Source of the DNA: Bradyrhizobium niftali
GTDB taxonomy: Bacteria > Pseudomonadota > Alphaproteobacteria > Rhizobiales > Xanthobacteraceae
Direction of reading: 5' to 3'
Assembly: GCF_004571025.1 (NCBI RefSeq)
Contig: NZ_SPQT01000027.1
Coordinates: 1 to 64,000, forward strand
DNA: 64,000 nt
The notes beneath the pieces were generated by a model that worked only from the letters and a program-made list of their open reading frames with translations, ran no database searches and was not told the DNA's origin. The position numbers and the translations under genes were made by a program. Below are positions 18,887-29,049 of this stretch, piece by piece (the stretch's first letter is position 1; each line of letters opens with the position of its first letter).

Positions 18887-19559
18887 CGTTCAGACCTTCG
18901 TGCTTGAAAAGTGAACCCTATCGGCGCTCGCTCGATGGAGCGATACAAAGCCAGCCGCAAAGCGCTAAAACGACAAGAATTTTGTCTGCCACTCATGACT
19001 TGAGAACCGTTCAGTTTGATCGATCGGCTGGATCAAAGGACACTGCAATCGCATCCTCGATTGCTCGACAGTTGAAACGAAGTCGCGCGCCAGCTCAATT
19101 GCACGAAGATTGATTGCGGATATGGGAAGGTTGGAACGTACTATACGGACGTTTGCCGAAGACCGCCCGCGGCACATGGAAGTTACGTATAATCACAAGC
19201 TTCCTGTTGCTGAGGCATTGAAGACGTAAATGCGACCTGCACCTGGCTGATGCTCCGCATACACCAAAGAAGTACGGCAAAAGAGCGATCAGCTCGGCGA
19301 GCGCGGCAAAGAAGCAGACCATGACATCTCACTTGGCAAGGTGCAGCAATCTTGTCAGCGCGTATCGCTCCCGGCGCAACCGTGAATGCTGCCCTTGGTC
19401 CGCCAAGACACTGAGCCGTAGCTCCGGCCAGCCTGTTGTACGCCAGCCCATCCGTCCGAACTATACCAAATATTTGATTTTCCTGCTCTTGGCGCGTTGC
19501 CCTCCCTAATCGGCGCTAAGGAGGCTTGTAAACGATGGAACCTGACTTAAGATGCCTCC
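18887..19559. other. Region upstream of the sulfotransferase without a recognised gene
   Basis: No convincing gene is seen. The stretch contains an ATC-N9-GAT sequence at 19019-19033, the half-site geometry bound by NodD-type regulators, but the rest of a nod box is missing. Confidence 0.35.
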
Positions 19560-20076
19560 GGAGATCCAGCAAGCGCGGTTGGCCGCATCTCTACTGACGG
19601 AGACGAGATTGTCCGGTCATTTATGTGGGAGATCAGATCGATCCGTGCGCTCCAAGAACTTGCCAAATTAAATGTGCTTGGCATCACTCGGCTACGGTGG
19701 ATGATCCTGATGGCTTTAACCTATTTGGGCAAAAGAAAAGGGTGTACCGTTCAACCTGGTATCACGATTGATGCACGTCGGCCCTTACTTTGTGACAACC
19801 CACTCTAAGCTGCTAGAGAAAAACGGTTTGCTGCGGCGTAAGTCCTCCGCAAACGATGCCCGGCGGACAGATGTCGCTGACGGCCAAACGCGCAAGCATC
19901 TCGCGACTTTGGAGCCACGACAGGCAGCGCTGGATGAGCTCGCATTTGATGAAAGTGGCGTTGACCGATCAAGCGAGTTCATTCCCAGGGCTGCTACACT
20001 GAGGCTTCGCCTGGAAAGGGCCCGCTCTGGCATTCAGAAGATCAAACGCACGACTGTCAGAAATGGAGCTCGCTAA
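19560..20076 (+). pseudogene. MarR-family regulator pseudogene
   Basis: Two adjacent frames give the parts of a MarR-type regulator. The first (to about 19805) reads ALQELAKLNVLGITRLRWMILMAL, the helix before the winged helix. The second (from about 19768) reads YFVTTHSKLLEKNGLLRRK and then the wing, DARRTDV, and a C-terminal dimerisation helix ending LRLRLERA. The frames are joined only by a frameshift near 19770, so the gene is broken. It lies on the plus strand 2 bp before the small ORF at 20078. Confidence 0.6.
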
Positions 20077-20077
20077 C

Positions 20078-20308
20078 ATGAGTCTCCCATCCTTCGAATA
20101 TGTCTTGAAGCAGCGCGGTCGAACGTGGTTGTGGTTCGTTCACAACGCCGAGGGCGCTCAGGTGATGACGGGTTCAGGCCGTAACCGCTCGGCCGCCATC
20201 TATCAAGCTAACAGAGCGCTTTTTCAATTGCTGTTAAGCGCGCCATATCGCCTCGGAGCTCCAGCTAGCCAACAGGCTCGGCGAGGTCCGCTTACACCCA
20301 AACTTTAG
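20078..20308 (+). CDS. Small hypothetical protein (76 aa)
   Basis: This ORF starts at an ATG just after the MarR remnant. Its first 60 residues are well composed, with an aromatic-rich strand (RGRTWLWFVHNAEG) and a helix (RNRSAAIYQANRALFQLLL). The tail is basic and may be altered. I recognise no domain and propose no function; it resembles the many short conserved proteins of Bradyrhizobium symbiosis islands. Confidence 0.45.
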   Translation: MSLPSFEYVLKQRGRTWLWFVHNAEGAQVMTGSGRNRSAAIYQANRALFQLLLSAPYRLGAPASQQARRGPLTPKL

Positions 20309-20736
20309 CCTAGCATGAGCTTCGAGGATGCCCCATTCGCGAGTTTGTTTCCATTTGGCTAAAGCGGTCAGCCGATGTGTTCGGCCCAGCGCGTAGACTG
20401 CTCGTCGAAGCTGAAGAAGCTGATGGCCGAACGAATACTAGATTCGGCGTATAGGGGATTCGTGTGCGACTGGCCCATCTTCTCAAAGTAACGCGCCTAG
20501 GACTGGGCGTTTTGGCCCCATCGCGGGCTAAGACTATGTCTTCACTGGCAATCATACATTGCAAGCGGCTGTCGAGAGCGCCTTGCAAAAACAATGATCA
20601 AAGATAGGGAGACGACGGATCCCGTTCCGCGACATTGAACGCCATCCAGCACGTGCGTGAAAAACTCTCTCAGCGCGGGTCGGCAAAGCCAATGTGCAAT
20701 AGCCGCCCTACCGCACTATTAGCCAGCGTTTCTGAG

Positions 20737-20925
20737 TTAACGCTGATGCCCGAGTCCGATTCCGAGATTTAAGGCCTTCTGGCGTAGCGCGCCGACGCTG
20801 CGTTTGGTCATTTTTGCTATTTTTATGACCGGCGTCCGAGCCTTCGAATGGACTTTGAGCTCTTTGATATCCGCCTTCGTCCACTCGCGCCGCTTAACGC
20901 GTTTCTTGGTTGCTTTTTTCACCAT
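20737..20925 (-). CDS. Small basic protein (62 aa)
   Basis: The protein begins with a lysine/arginine-rich tail (VKKATKKRVKRREW) followed by two predicted helices (TKADIKELKVHSK and VGALRQKALNLGI) separated by a turn, which resembles a minimal SANT or helix-turn-helix DNA-binding unit. The ATG at 20925 has an AAGGAG ribosome-binding site 7 bp upstream; the longer frame starting 33 bp earlier lacks one. It stands alone. A nucleic-acid-binding role is inferred from charge and helices only. Confidence 0.6.
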   Translation of the reverse strand: MVKKATKKRVKRREWTKADIKELKVHSKARTPVIKIAKMTKRSVGALRQKALNLGIGLGHQR

Positions 20926-21329
20926 GAATGCTCCTTCTGAGTGGAGCGCTTGTAGCATAGTTTTTTCGGAGCGACGACCGTTAAAAACGGACAGTCATCG
21001 GAACTCGCGCCAGTTATTAGCTCGGTCATGCTTTCGGAAGACAAGGCGTCTGGACTACTGCACCTGTTGATAAACTTCGCACAGACGCTGTGTTGAGAGG
21101 CTTCGTTATTGAATGCAGCCCACTCGACGTCTTTCTATTCGAAGCTAAGCAGGACGGTCCGTGATTTGTATATGCCTAGAGCGATCAAACACCGACGCCC
21201 TATGACACATCGTGACGGTCTCTTGCGATGGTCACCTCACGGCGATTTAGCGCGCGCTCGTTAGTAAGTGCCAGAGCTCCCTCGGGGCGCGAGAGAATAC
21301 CAGATCGGTGTCGCCTTCGTGTCCATCGT

Positions 21330-21446
21330 CCGGGAGCAGCTCAAGGCATCGAAGTGCTTGAAGACATCAGGTCCTCCATCCTCAGGTTGGACGAAGCCAT
21401 ATCATCCCTTGATCGTGTTGAACCGCTTCACAGTACCACTAGCCAC
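21330..21446 (-). pseudogene. Cold-shock protein (CspA family) pseudogene
   Basis: Reading the minus strand from a GTG at 21446 gives ASGTVKRFNTIKG, a TGA stop, and then YGFVQPEDGGPDVFKHFDA. This is the N-terminal half of a CspA-type protein including the RNP-1 motif (normally KGYGFI) and the RNP-2 region (DVFVH). The stop sits as an extra codon between KG and YGF. The C-terminal half of the domain is not recognisable. The gene is dead or requires resequencing. Confidence 0.6.
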
Positions 21447-21613
21447 TGCATTATCTCCAAACTGCACTTGCGCGACCTAATCGGGGTAGGTGGCCATCAC
21501 CAAGGGATTGAGCGGCAAGCCGTCAGGCTGATAACCCTTGCGCCGGCTCAATCGCTTGCCAAGGAACGCTTTCTGCGCGCGCTCGTTGGCAGCTGCTAAG
21601 ACACCATCGGTGG

Positions 21614-21925
21614 CTACTCATCTTCGGGCTCTTGCGCGGTCTTCCGCTCAACCTGCCCCTGCATAGCACCCAGATCTAGCAGTTCGAGCCTCTCAAGAGC
21701 CTTCCTTCCCTCGTCGGTGATAATCCAGCACCCGGCCTCTCGCTCGACCAGCCTTTGGCCGAAAATATCGAGTTGCGGCGCGCGGCTCGCGATGCGCTTC
21801 ATACGCGCCGGCCACTCTGGGCCGCTGCTGTAATAGATCGCCAAATACTGTTTAACGACTTCGATGCTCGCCCGTCCGTGCGGCTGGCCGGCAAGTATCT
21901 TCAGTATGGACAGCTGAAAACTCAC
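21614..21925 (-). CDS. Hypothetical protein, possible winged helix (103 aa)
   Basis: This ORF starts at a GTG with a weak ribosome-binding site. The sequence has the pattern of a small winged-helix domain: LSILKILAGQPHGRASIEVV (helices 1 and 2), a central DIFGQRLVEREAG segment, then a beta-hairpin CWIITDEGRKALERLE that ends as in many Mrr-N or PadR-like domains. The tail is acidic. No partner gene is adjacent. Confidence 0.5.
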   Translation of the reverse strand: MSFQLSILKILAGQPHGRASIEVVKQYLAIYYSSGPEWPARMKRIASRAPQLDIFGQRLVEREAGCWIITDEGRKALERLELLDLGAMQGQVERKTAQEPEDE

Positions 21926-22183
21926 GCGCGCACGCCATCGAGTCGAGGAAAAGCTCCATAATACTTATCCTGAGCGAAGCCACAGCGCCGTCCTGTCGTT
22001 TTTCAAAAGAAACCTTGCGCCATAAGCCTAATGAAGCAGGATACCCACCTGCCGTCGACGACAGCCTGCATTGCCTGGTCGCCAGCGCACAACGGCTTCG
22101 CCGTAAGCAAGTTTCTCAACGGCATCGGCGACATCCTGCCCAGAGCGTTTTGAAGCATGGGTCAGCGTAGGTAACCGCGTTGG

Positions 22184-22402
22184 CTAAGCGTGTGACGAGG
22201 TCTCGACTGCCGTCTTTGATCGACTTGAGATCAAACTACGTCGGTGGTACCCGCGCTGTTGCACATCTTGCCGAATGACATCGCTCACTAAACGCACCGC
22301 CCGCTTCTTTCGCTTCCAACTGCCGTCCAACCCCACGGGGATCGCAAACCCTCGCGGAACGACCAAAAGATCGCGTCTTCCATTCAAATAAATATCGAAC
22401 AT
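22184..22402 (-). CDS. Small hypothetical protein (72 aa)
   Basis: An open frame of 157 codons covers this site, but only the last 72 residues look like a conserved protein: FDIYLNGRRDLLVVPRGF, IPVGLDGSWKRKKR, then VSDVIRQDVQQRGYHRRSL. I therefore choose the internal ATG at 22402. The protein is basic, probably an alpha/beta fold, and of unknown function. It is one of the short accessory-region proteins seen in this window. Confidence 0.45.
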   Translation of the reverse strand: MFDIYLNGRRDLLVVPRGFAIPVGLDGSWKRKKRAVRLVSDVIRQDVQQRGYHRRSLISSRSKTAVETSSHA

Positions 22403-22761
22403 GTCGTCCTCGTTTGACACGAGCGTAGATCGCCGGTCTATACATTTGGTGACATCGAAGCAACAGTTGCGCTCAAAGACTCTACGCGAGTTTTCTGCAA
22501 AATTCGCCCGTACTTGAGCGTGCCTGGGGCAATCCCGCTGCTCCTTCACGTGCTCCGCATCGCCGAGAATACAGGAGCCGTCGGACGCCTTATTATCGCA
22601 AACAGATCCTCTTAGGTGTCGTGAGACGACCGCCCGCCGACTTGACGCCAGCATCACCAGTTGTACTCGAACCGACGGTCGACGCGAGCCTGTCGGGGAT
22701 CACGCTTACATTACAGATTGACCCACGTTTCAATTCGCGGACTTCCCGCGCGAAAGTCAGG

Positions 22762-22989
22762 CTAACCAGCCCATACCGGCGGCAATGCAGGCGGGGTTCG
22801 AAGCTCTATCACATCGGCGAAGACCGTCCAATCGCGGACACTCTTTTGCTTGCAGAAATCGGCCTCAGCCTGCTGTGCAGCAGCACTCAATGAGGCAGCA
22901 TCGACCTTGAACGCTGCCTGACAGGCACGATGTTCGTGGCCGGTATCGTCACAAACGGTCTTAATGAACCGAACATTAAATGAAGGCAT
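22762..22989 (-). CDS. Small hypothetical protein (75 aa)
   Basis: The ORF starts at an ATG preceded by AAGAAGAG and encodes a small domain with the order strand-helix-strand: SFNVRFIKTVCDDTGHEHRACQ, ASLSAAAQQAEADFCKQ, then WTVFADVIEL. Two or three cysteines and two histidines are present but not in a known metal-binding spacing. The function is unknown. The longer upstream frame has no ribosome-binding site. Confidence 0.55.
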   Translation of the reverse strand: MPSFNVRFIKTVCDDTGHEHRACQAAFKVDAASLSAAAQQAEADFCKQKSVRDWTVFADVIELRTPPALPPVWAG

Positions 22990-24626
22990 GACACGCTCTT
23001 CTTGTGGGTTTCCTGATCCACCATTCTGCCTACTCGCGCCACAGGCGTATTTGATCTGCCTCAAGCAGCATCCCAAGAGGTTGTCCGCTCCTTCATTGAG
23101 TACTGTTGAAACTTTGGCATCGCCGCCCGAGCGCTCCCGTTGTCCCGCAGACCACGCGAGATCTATTTGTCCAGCTGCGCGGATCGCACTCCGTTGTGAG
23201 CCGCGGGGTAACGCGTTCTGGTCTGCTCATGCCCTCGACCAACAAAATTGAGTCGCCGATGACTCGAGGAATGTCTTGAACAGACGATTGAGTGCGGCAT
23301 GCGCCGTCACGCCAGAAATGCCGACTATTGATCACGATCGATCCCATACCCAACCGCCGGCAATACCGAGATTCGAGAGGCCGCGAACTTTACACGCGGT
23401 ACTTGGTGGTCTCAGGAGGCGTCTCCGCAAACACCAGGTCATTGCGCCAGTCACCGGCCAAAGCCATTTCTGACCCGCGCCGGCGGCCGCGGCTATCGAT
23501 GGCGAAACCTACGCGCACGTGATCGTGGGCCATGCGGCGAACCGACCCGATCTCCCTTCTGACGGTCCATGCTGCGGCCGCGAGAGCAAAGCCGATGACC
23601 ACGCTTGTCGCAGCAGACGTTTCGATGAGCCGAGGTCGTCAGGACTTCAGCGCCAAAGCCCATTTCTGGGATCTGCCCGGCAAGGCCACCGACAATGCGA
23701 GGCAAGCGATCAATCGACGATCTGCTTGCCGGCTACCGCAGCACTGGGACAAATGCTGTCGTGGCCTATTCGAGCGTGCGCATCAAATCAACCAGGCTAC
23801 ACGCTTACGTGTTTGCGGACCACGCGAGGTCGCGGCGGATCGCTCGACTTGGGCATGTCGCCTGCCAATGAAGCTTATGCGGCTCGAAGCCGCAGCTCGA
23901 GCTCGGCCATTCTGGACGCGCATCAGCTCTTTTTGACCTGTATCAATACAGCGGCGACTGCCTACTGATAGAAGTAAGCTTCCTGTCCAATATCACACAC
24001 ATGGCAGACAGAGAGACATGATGCGCCATCAGCTTTTCATGTCCAGATACCGGCGACTCAGTTCAAGGAGCGCTGCCAGATGTACCCAAGCGGCGTGCCG
24101 ATGACTGCACACAACAACCTGCGCCGCGTGCTAGGCGTCCACTTCATCGACCCGCGTACGGGCGCGATGATCGGCGCCGAGCGAAGCCAGGCTTATCCGA
24201 ATGGTGTGGCTGACGTCATCAGAACCGAGCGCCCCACGCTGCCGACGTGGGACAAGGAGATTTCCCACGAACAAGGGATGTTCGAAATGACAGACCACAG
24301 GGACATTCGTTCCGCCGCAGGTCGGGCTGCGGGGGCGGAAGTCCAGTTAAACTTCTGCAGAACAGGGGTTAATACGAGCCGCCGACGTCTTGAGCTGATC
24401 CACATTGATTCGACCGAAGCCCGGGAGTTGCTTCGCAGCGCCAATCCTAATATCTCGGCTGGCGAGCCGATCATGTCCCGGCACGACAGGTTCAACGGCG
24501 CCACGGCCGACAAAAGCCCGGCCGCGACTGGCGCAATCGAGAGCGCGCCGCTTCGGCAATATTGCGCTGAGCCTGCTCGCGGCGGCCAAGCCATCTCGTG
24601 CGAAGTGTTCAGAAGGTTGCCTGAAT
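22990..24626. other. Decayed region without a recognised gene
   Basis: Long open frames exist on both strands (for example 24080-24646 on the plus strand), but none shows a family signature, a good ribosome-binding site or consistent composition. A plus-strand segment near 23640-23730 (AKAHFWDLPGKATDNARQAINRR) looks protein-like and may be a gene remnant. Confidence 0.35.
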
Positions 24627-24857
24627 TTGTCAGCCAGCAGCGATGAACACCGTGCAAGATCTACTGGCGACCTGACGTGGGAGCGGCTCGAAACGGCACC
24701 GCCCTCGAATCGGGATCTGGAGATTGCCGTGATCGAGGGTAATACCATTCACCGGGTGGTCTTTCCTTGCCGGCGGGCCTTCAGCGGCTGGATCAATGCC
24801 AAGACCGGAGAACACATAGCCGTGCAGCCGACGCACTGGCGCATATGGCCCAGATAG
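24627..24857 (+). CDS. Small hypothetical protein with a conserved C-terminal block
   Basis: The last 50 residues are well formed: DLEIAVIEGNTIHRVVFPCRR, then GWINAKTGEHIAVQPTHWRIW. They look like a small beta-rich domain found in accessory proteins of this genus, though I cannot check this. No ATG lies in frame close to the block. I place the start at a TTG at 24627, but the 5' end may be decayed. The function is unknown. Confidence 0.4.
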   Translation: MSASSDEHRARSTGDLTWERLETAPPSNRDLEIAVIEGNTIHRVVFPCRRAFSGWINAKTGEHIAVQPTHWRIWPR

Positions 24858-25199
24858 CTGCGGCCATCCCGCGCAATACATTGGTGTGAGTTGAAGCGCA
24901 TTCTGCTCCGGTGGCCTCTCGTGGGAAACAATGAAAAGTCGATCGAATGATAGCGTCTCCCAGAAAAGATGTCCGACCACGTCTGGTAAGCCTATGGCGC
25001 TGCCGCGGCCGCCGACGCGCTAGCTCTCATGCTCTGCCTGGCGCTAAATCCATTTGTTCATGACCTCGCGTTCATGAACATCTACCTTCCAGTCCTCGTT
25101 TTGCCGCTTTCGTCGCGGCTGCGGCCCAGGCTAACGTCGCTCCCCGCTCTGCAGCCTCATGATCGGCGTGATCTTTCCTGTGAAAGGCCTAATCCCGCA

Positions 25200-26221
25200 C
25201 CCATGATCGATACCGCGGAATTCGCGGGCGCCATGATCGTGATTGAGAAGAGGATCATTCGCTCGTTCAGCGCCTTAGCAGTGCGTTTACTTGGTTGCTC
25301 TCACGTGGTCGGAATGAATGTATCGAGGTTGAGGCCGCAGCTCTACCGCGTCGAGCACGGGCGCTACATCGAACGTTGTCTGACCAACGGCGAGCGGCAC
25401 ATCATTGGCATCGGCCGCATCGTGGCCGGCGAACGGAGCGACGGCTCGAACTCCGTCCGTGAGACCAAAGTGAGCGCCGAACGGTTCTTCACCGGTTTCA
25501 TCCGAAACCTCACCGAGGCGGGCGCAGGGACGGCGGTTGGAAGAGCTACAATCTGAACTCGTGCACGTGTCGCGACCGACCACCATAGGTGAGATGGCAT
25601 CGTCTATTGCCAGTGAGATCAACCGGCCGCTCTCCGCAATTACAAACTGCATGCGGGACACAAAGGCTCCGCTCGCGCGCACCGCGCCGGACGCCAACTG
25701 CAATGGTGATGCACTCGAACGCGCCGCGCAACACGCTCTACGCGCCAAAGATATCATCAAGCGCCCGCGGGACTTCGTTTCCAGGGGCGAGCACACTGTG
25801 GAGAAGCCGCTCACGCTCCTTGAAGAAGCTGTGGCCTTGGCCCTAGTCGGTCCCAAGGAGTAAGGCGTACGCGTGATGACCCGCAGCGACCGCGACATCA
25901 TTGTAGACAAGATCCAGATTCAGCAGGTCGCGCTAAACCTGATACGTAATGAAATCGAGACCATGACTTCCTGCCCGCGCCGTGAAGTTGCCAACGTCGA
26001 CACGTATACCGTTGCTGATAAGGGGCCCGGCATCAAGCGCTGATATCGCCGACCGACTGTTCCAGCCTTTTGTCACGAGCAAAAGCCATGGCATGGGTGT
26101 GAGGTTATCAATCTGCCGGACGATCATCGAGTCAGATGGCAGCCATATCGTCGCGGAAGTGACTCTGAGTGGCAGCACGATCCTTAAGACGGCATTTGCG
26201 GAGCTTAGCGAAGAGACATGA
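25200..26221 (+). pseudogene. fixL: FixL-type oxygen-sensor histidine kinase pseudogene
   Basis: Three frames together give most of a FixL. The first carries the haem-PAS domain (MIDTAEF..., YRVEHGRYIERCLTNGERHIIGIGR, ERFFTGFIRNLTE), including a histidine at the expected proximal position. The second (25537-25863) covers the dimerisation region, reading GEMASSIASEINRPLSAI where FixL has the phosphoaccepting AHELNQPL, so the histidine itself is replaced by serine. The third covers the HATPase (QIQQVALNLIRNEIE, FQPFVTSKSHGMGVRLSICRTIIE). At least two frameshifts and one stop near 26041 separate the parts. The end overlaps the fixJ-like gene (ATGA), as in fixLJ operons. The kinase is certainly non-functional as written. 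Confidence 0.85.
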
Positions 26222-26823
26222 TTGGGCGGCGAATTCTTGTGATCGACGATGACGCCGCAATACGGGACTCGCTCGCGTTTCTTCTTGATGTTAACGGTTT
26301 CTACGTAGCAACCTATGAGACGGCAACCGCCTTTCTTAATGACGTCGCGAGCGGTCCAGTCGATTGCATCGTGTCAGACATCCGTATGCCGGGTATGAGC
26401 GGTCTCGAATTGGTCAGAAAAGTGAAGGCCAATCGCGTCGACTGCCCGGTTATCTTGATAACTGCTCATGCCGACGTATCGCTCGCAGTCAAAGCGATGA
26501 AAGCGGGTGCGGTCGATTTCATCGAAAAGCCGTTCGAAGAGAAGGTGCTGTTGCGTGCGATCAATAGTGCTTTGAAAGCGCGGCCAACGAAACCCGCCGA
26601 TGACGCAGCGAAGCTGCAGGCGGAAGCCCGCCTCGCGGACCTCTCCTCGCGCGAACGTGACGTCCTGCAGGGACTATTAGCCGGCAAGATCAACAAGGTG
26701 ATCGCCCATGATCTGGGCATTAGTCCTCGGACAGTCGAGGTTTACCGTGCAAACCTCATGGCCAAGGCCAATGTCCGCAGCATGTCCGAGTTGATGCGGA
26801 TCGCCATTACCGCGGGACTCTAG
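26218..26823 (+). CDS. fixJ: FixJ-type response regulator
   Basis: This 201-residue regulator has a receiver domain (residues 1-120) with an acidic pocket DDD near residue 10, the phosphoacceptor Asp54 (IVSDIRMPGMSG) and Lys104 (IEKPF), and a LuxR-type helix-turn-helix in the last 65 residues (LSSRERDVLQGLLAGKINKVIAHDLGISPRTVEVYR). Asp54 and Lys104 correspond to the known FixJ positions. FixJ activates fixK and other genes under low oxygen. Its overlapping partner fixL is broken, so this regulator is orphaned unless another FixL phosphorylates it. It is probably an accessory paralogue of the main FixJ. Confidence 0.8.
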   Translation: MIGRRILVIDDDAAIRDSLAFLLDVNGFYVATYETATAFLNDVASGPVDCIVSDIRMPGMSGLELVRKVKANRVDCPVILITAHADVSLAVKAMKAGAVDFIEKPFEEKVLLRAINSALKARPTKPADDAAKLQAEARLADLSSRERDVLQGLLAGKINKVIAHDLGISPRTVEVYRANLMAKANVRSMSELMRIAITAGL

Positions 26824-27720
26824 CAGGGACGCACTTGGTGCGAATGGCCTATTCATGCATTCAAGCTGCGCAGTCCTGACGACGAACGGAGGTTGTCAGG
26901 TGCACAGCGCGGAGCCGATCATGTTTTCGGTGGTGGCTATTGATGCAACACAAGCTGCTGGTTTCTTGGAATCACGACGGCGCATGAAGCAGATCAATTG
27001 CGTTACCCAAATTTGTGCTCCGATGAACAACAGATCTTGCCGCCCGAAGACCGGCATAGTTTGGCAATATATTGGTCCATCCTCCAACGGAGCTCCCGGT
27101 GCGGGTTTCCGTGAACGGTTCGATTTTCTTCGCATTGGAAACGAGTGCGCATCTTGACGCTGTGGCAATCGGTTACGAGAGGGCCATCATTCGGTCATTG
27201 CGCTCGGCTGGGCGACAGTCACTTCACTTCGGTCTTCGAAATCAAACGATGGCATGGGTTGGAGGCGCATGATCATCAAGCCCGTCGATGAGGTCGGCCG
27301 CCGTACATCGATCCGTGTTTGAGCAACCAAGGGACCGCGCCGGCCCCATTCAAGACGCCCTCCTCATCGGACTTACGTATAAATACTTAGGGGCTTCTAC
27401 CTAGGGAAAACAACCAAATTTCCCAGTTCGTCAGGAACAGACAATCTGCGTCACATCGACGTTCGCAAGATAGGGTCCCCCATGCACGCCTAGGCCGCCA
27501 GTTTTACCAAGAGCTGCCGCCATCGGACCAGCGTCTTGCGCGGGCAACTTCAACACTTCGGCTAAGTTGCTATACGCCAGCTCAAATCGGAGCGCGCTAC
27601 TTTTTCGCGTCGAACGGCGCGGACGAACGCGGCGCAGCGAAGGACGCCGAATTCGGCTTAGGAGATCTTCTGAGCCGCAGAAACGCTTCCAGCCTACATT
27701 GTGCCTCCAGGAGCACCGCA
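26824..27720. other. Region between the fixJ-like and hemerythrin genes without a recognised gene
   Basis: Short frames only. A plus-strand segment near 27080-27270 (VSVNGSIFFALE, GYERAIIRSL) is protein-like but unassigned. I see no clear TTGAT-N4-ATCAA FixK-type site upstream of the hemerythrin gene. Confidence 0.35.
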
Positions 27721-28320
27721 ATGATTATCGATCTTTTGCTTCGAGAGCATCGCAACATTGATCTGCTTCTGGTCGCTCTTGAACGCGAAGTGGAGATTTT
27801 TGAGAAAGGGATCCGTCCTGATTATGAGGTCATTCGCGCGATTATCAGCTATTTCGAGGTTTATCCCGAGGTGTACCATCATCCACAGGAAGACTTGATT
27901 TTTTCCAAGCTCAAGGCTCGCGATCCGGATGCAGCTGCAATCGTCGGCGATCTCGCGCTTGAACACCAGGAAGTCGTCGACCGTTTGCACCACTTCGCGC
28001 GGGCTATTGACGCCATCCTCGCGGATCGTGAACTTTTTCGGCAGGACGTCGGCGATATCATACGCGACTTTATAGTACGCGAGCGGCACCACATGAAGTG
28101 GGAAGAACGAGATTTCTTTCCGGCAGCTCTGAAGGCTCTCTCGGCTCAGGATTGGACCGAAATCGCTTCCGGTCACACTGATCATGGAGATCCACTGTTC
28201 AGCGAGACAGCGGCAGCAACTTCCGATGCGCTAAGAGCGCATATTCTGCAATTGGAGCAAGAAGCTGAGGCCGAACGGAGCTCGGTCGCGCTTGCGTGCC
28301 CCAAGGCCGCCCCTCAGTGA
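27721..28320 (+). CDS. Hemerythrin-domain protein
   Basis: This 199-residue soluble protein is a hemerythrin HHE-type four-helix bundle. The likely iron ligands are in LLREHRNID (residue 10), VYHHPQED (about 53), LEHQEVVD (about 82) and VRERHHMKWEERDFFP (about 120-130). Such proteins bind a di-iron centre and take part in oxygen, nitric oxide or redox sensing and in iron-cluster repair. The C-terminal 60 residues are helical and acidic. It stands alone 900 bp downstream of the fixJ-like gene on the same strand. A role in nodule oxygen or nitric oxide handling is a reasonable but unproven inference. Confidence 0.82.
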   Translation: MIIDLLLREHRNIDLLLVALEREVEIFEKGIRPDYEVIRAIISYFEVYPEVYHHPQEDLIFSKLKARDPDAAAIVGDLALEHQEVVDRLHHFARAIDAILADRELFRQDVGDIIRDFIVRERHHMKWEERDFFPAALKALSAQDWTEIASGHTDHGDPLFSETAAATSDALRAHILQLEQEAEAERSSVALACPKAAPQ

Positions 28321-29049
28321 CACGGCGCCGAGATGGACGGGCTGTACTGATCGCTGCCGTTTCACAACAGTAAGTGGACCTCATGTTCATCCTGTCAAAA
28401 TGAAAATGGGGGGCTCGCGGGCACGTAGGCTGCCGTACCGCCAAAACAGCGTTTGGGCAATATAATCGCTTGCTCGACCACCGGTGCAAAGGCGCGCCGG
28501 AGTCTTCCTGAGCTCTGGTCCGGCATGTTCCAGAATGTGACGGTCTCAGGTCGGGCAGTTGCGCAGTGATATCGCGCGAAACGGACGCCCCCCATGTCCA
28601 CGGCCAGATAAGGACAGACGATTGCGGCCGCGCGGGTGCGCGCGAAGCAATTCCACGCGTTGACCCAACCCGGGACGTTCCGACTCATCCGACGGCAGCC
28701 GCTTCGACCCACTGCACGCCAACTGGGCGGCACTGGCAAGCCCGGATACGTTCAGCACCAACAGCATGGCGCTTGACGTCGCTGGCCACGACCAGTAGCC
28801 GCCCGCACGGGCTCCCACGTTACACCAGATATCCGACGTCCTCGCATTTCTCAGCGTCAGTTCGCGAGTTGGATTATCAAGCCTGGCTTAAGTCCTTTAG
28901 CTGTATGGCGTAGCCCCACCGGACAGTCCGCTTCGTGCCTTGAAATCGAGCAAATGCCCCGAATTGCATCCGGGTCGGCTTTCGGGATTCAGCTACCCGT
29001 ACATTCCTGCATTCAAGAAGCACAACGCAAAATCGACGAATTCACTCCG
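28321..29049. other. Region downstream of the hemerythrin gene without a recognised gene
   Basis: No frame shows a recognisable family; composition is mixed on both strands. Confidence 0.35.

Noticed and set aside
24080..24646. A 188-residue plus-strand ORF
   Set aside because: It has no motif, no ribosome-binding site, and it overlaps a better-supported small ORF in another frame.
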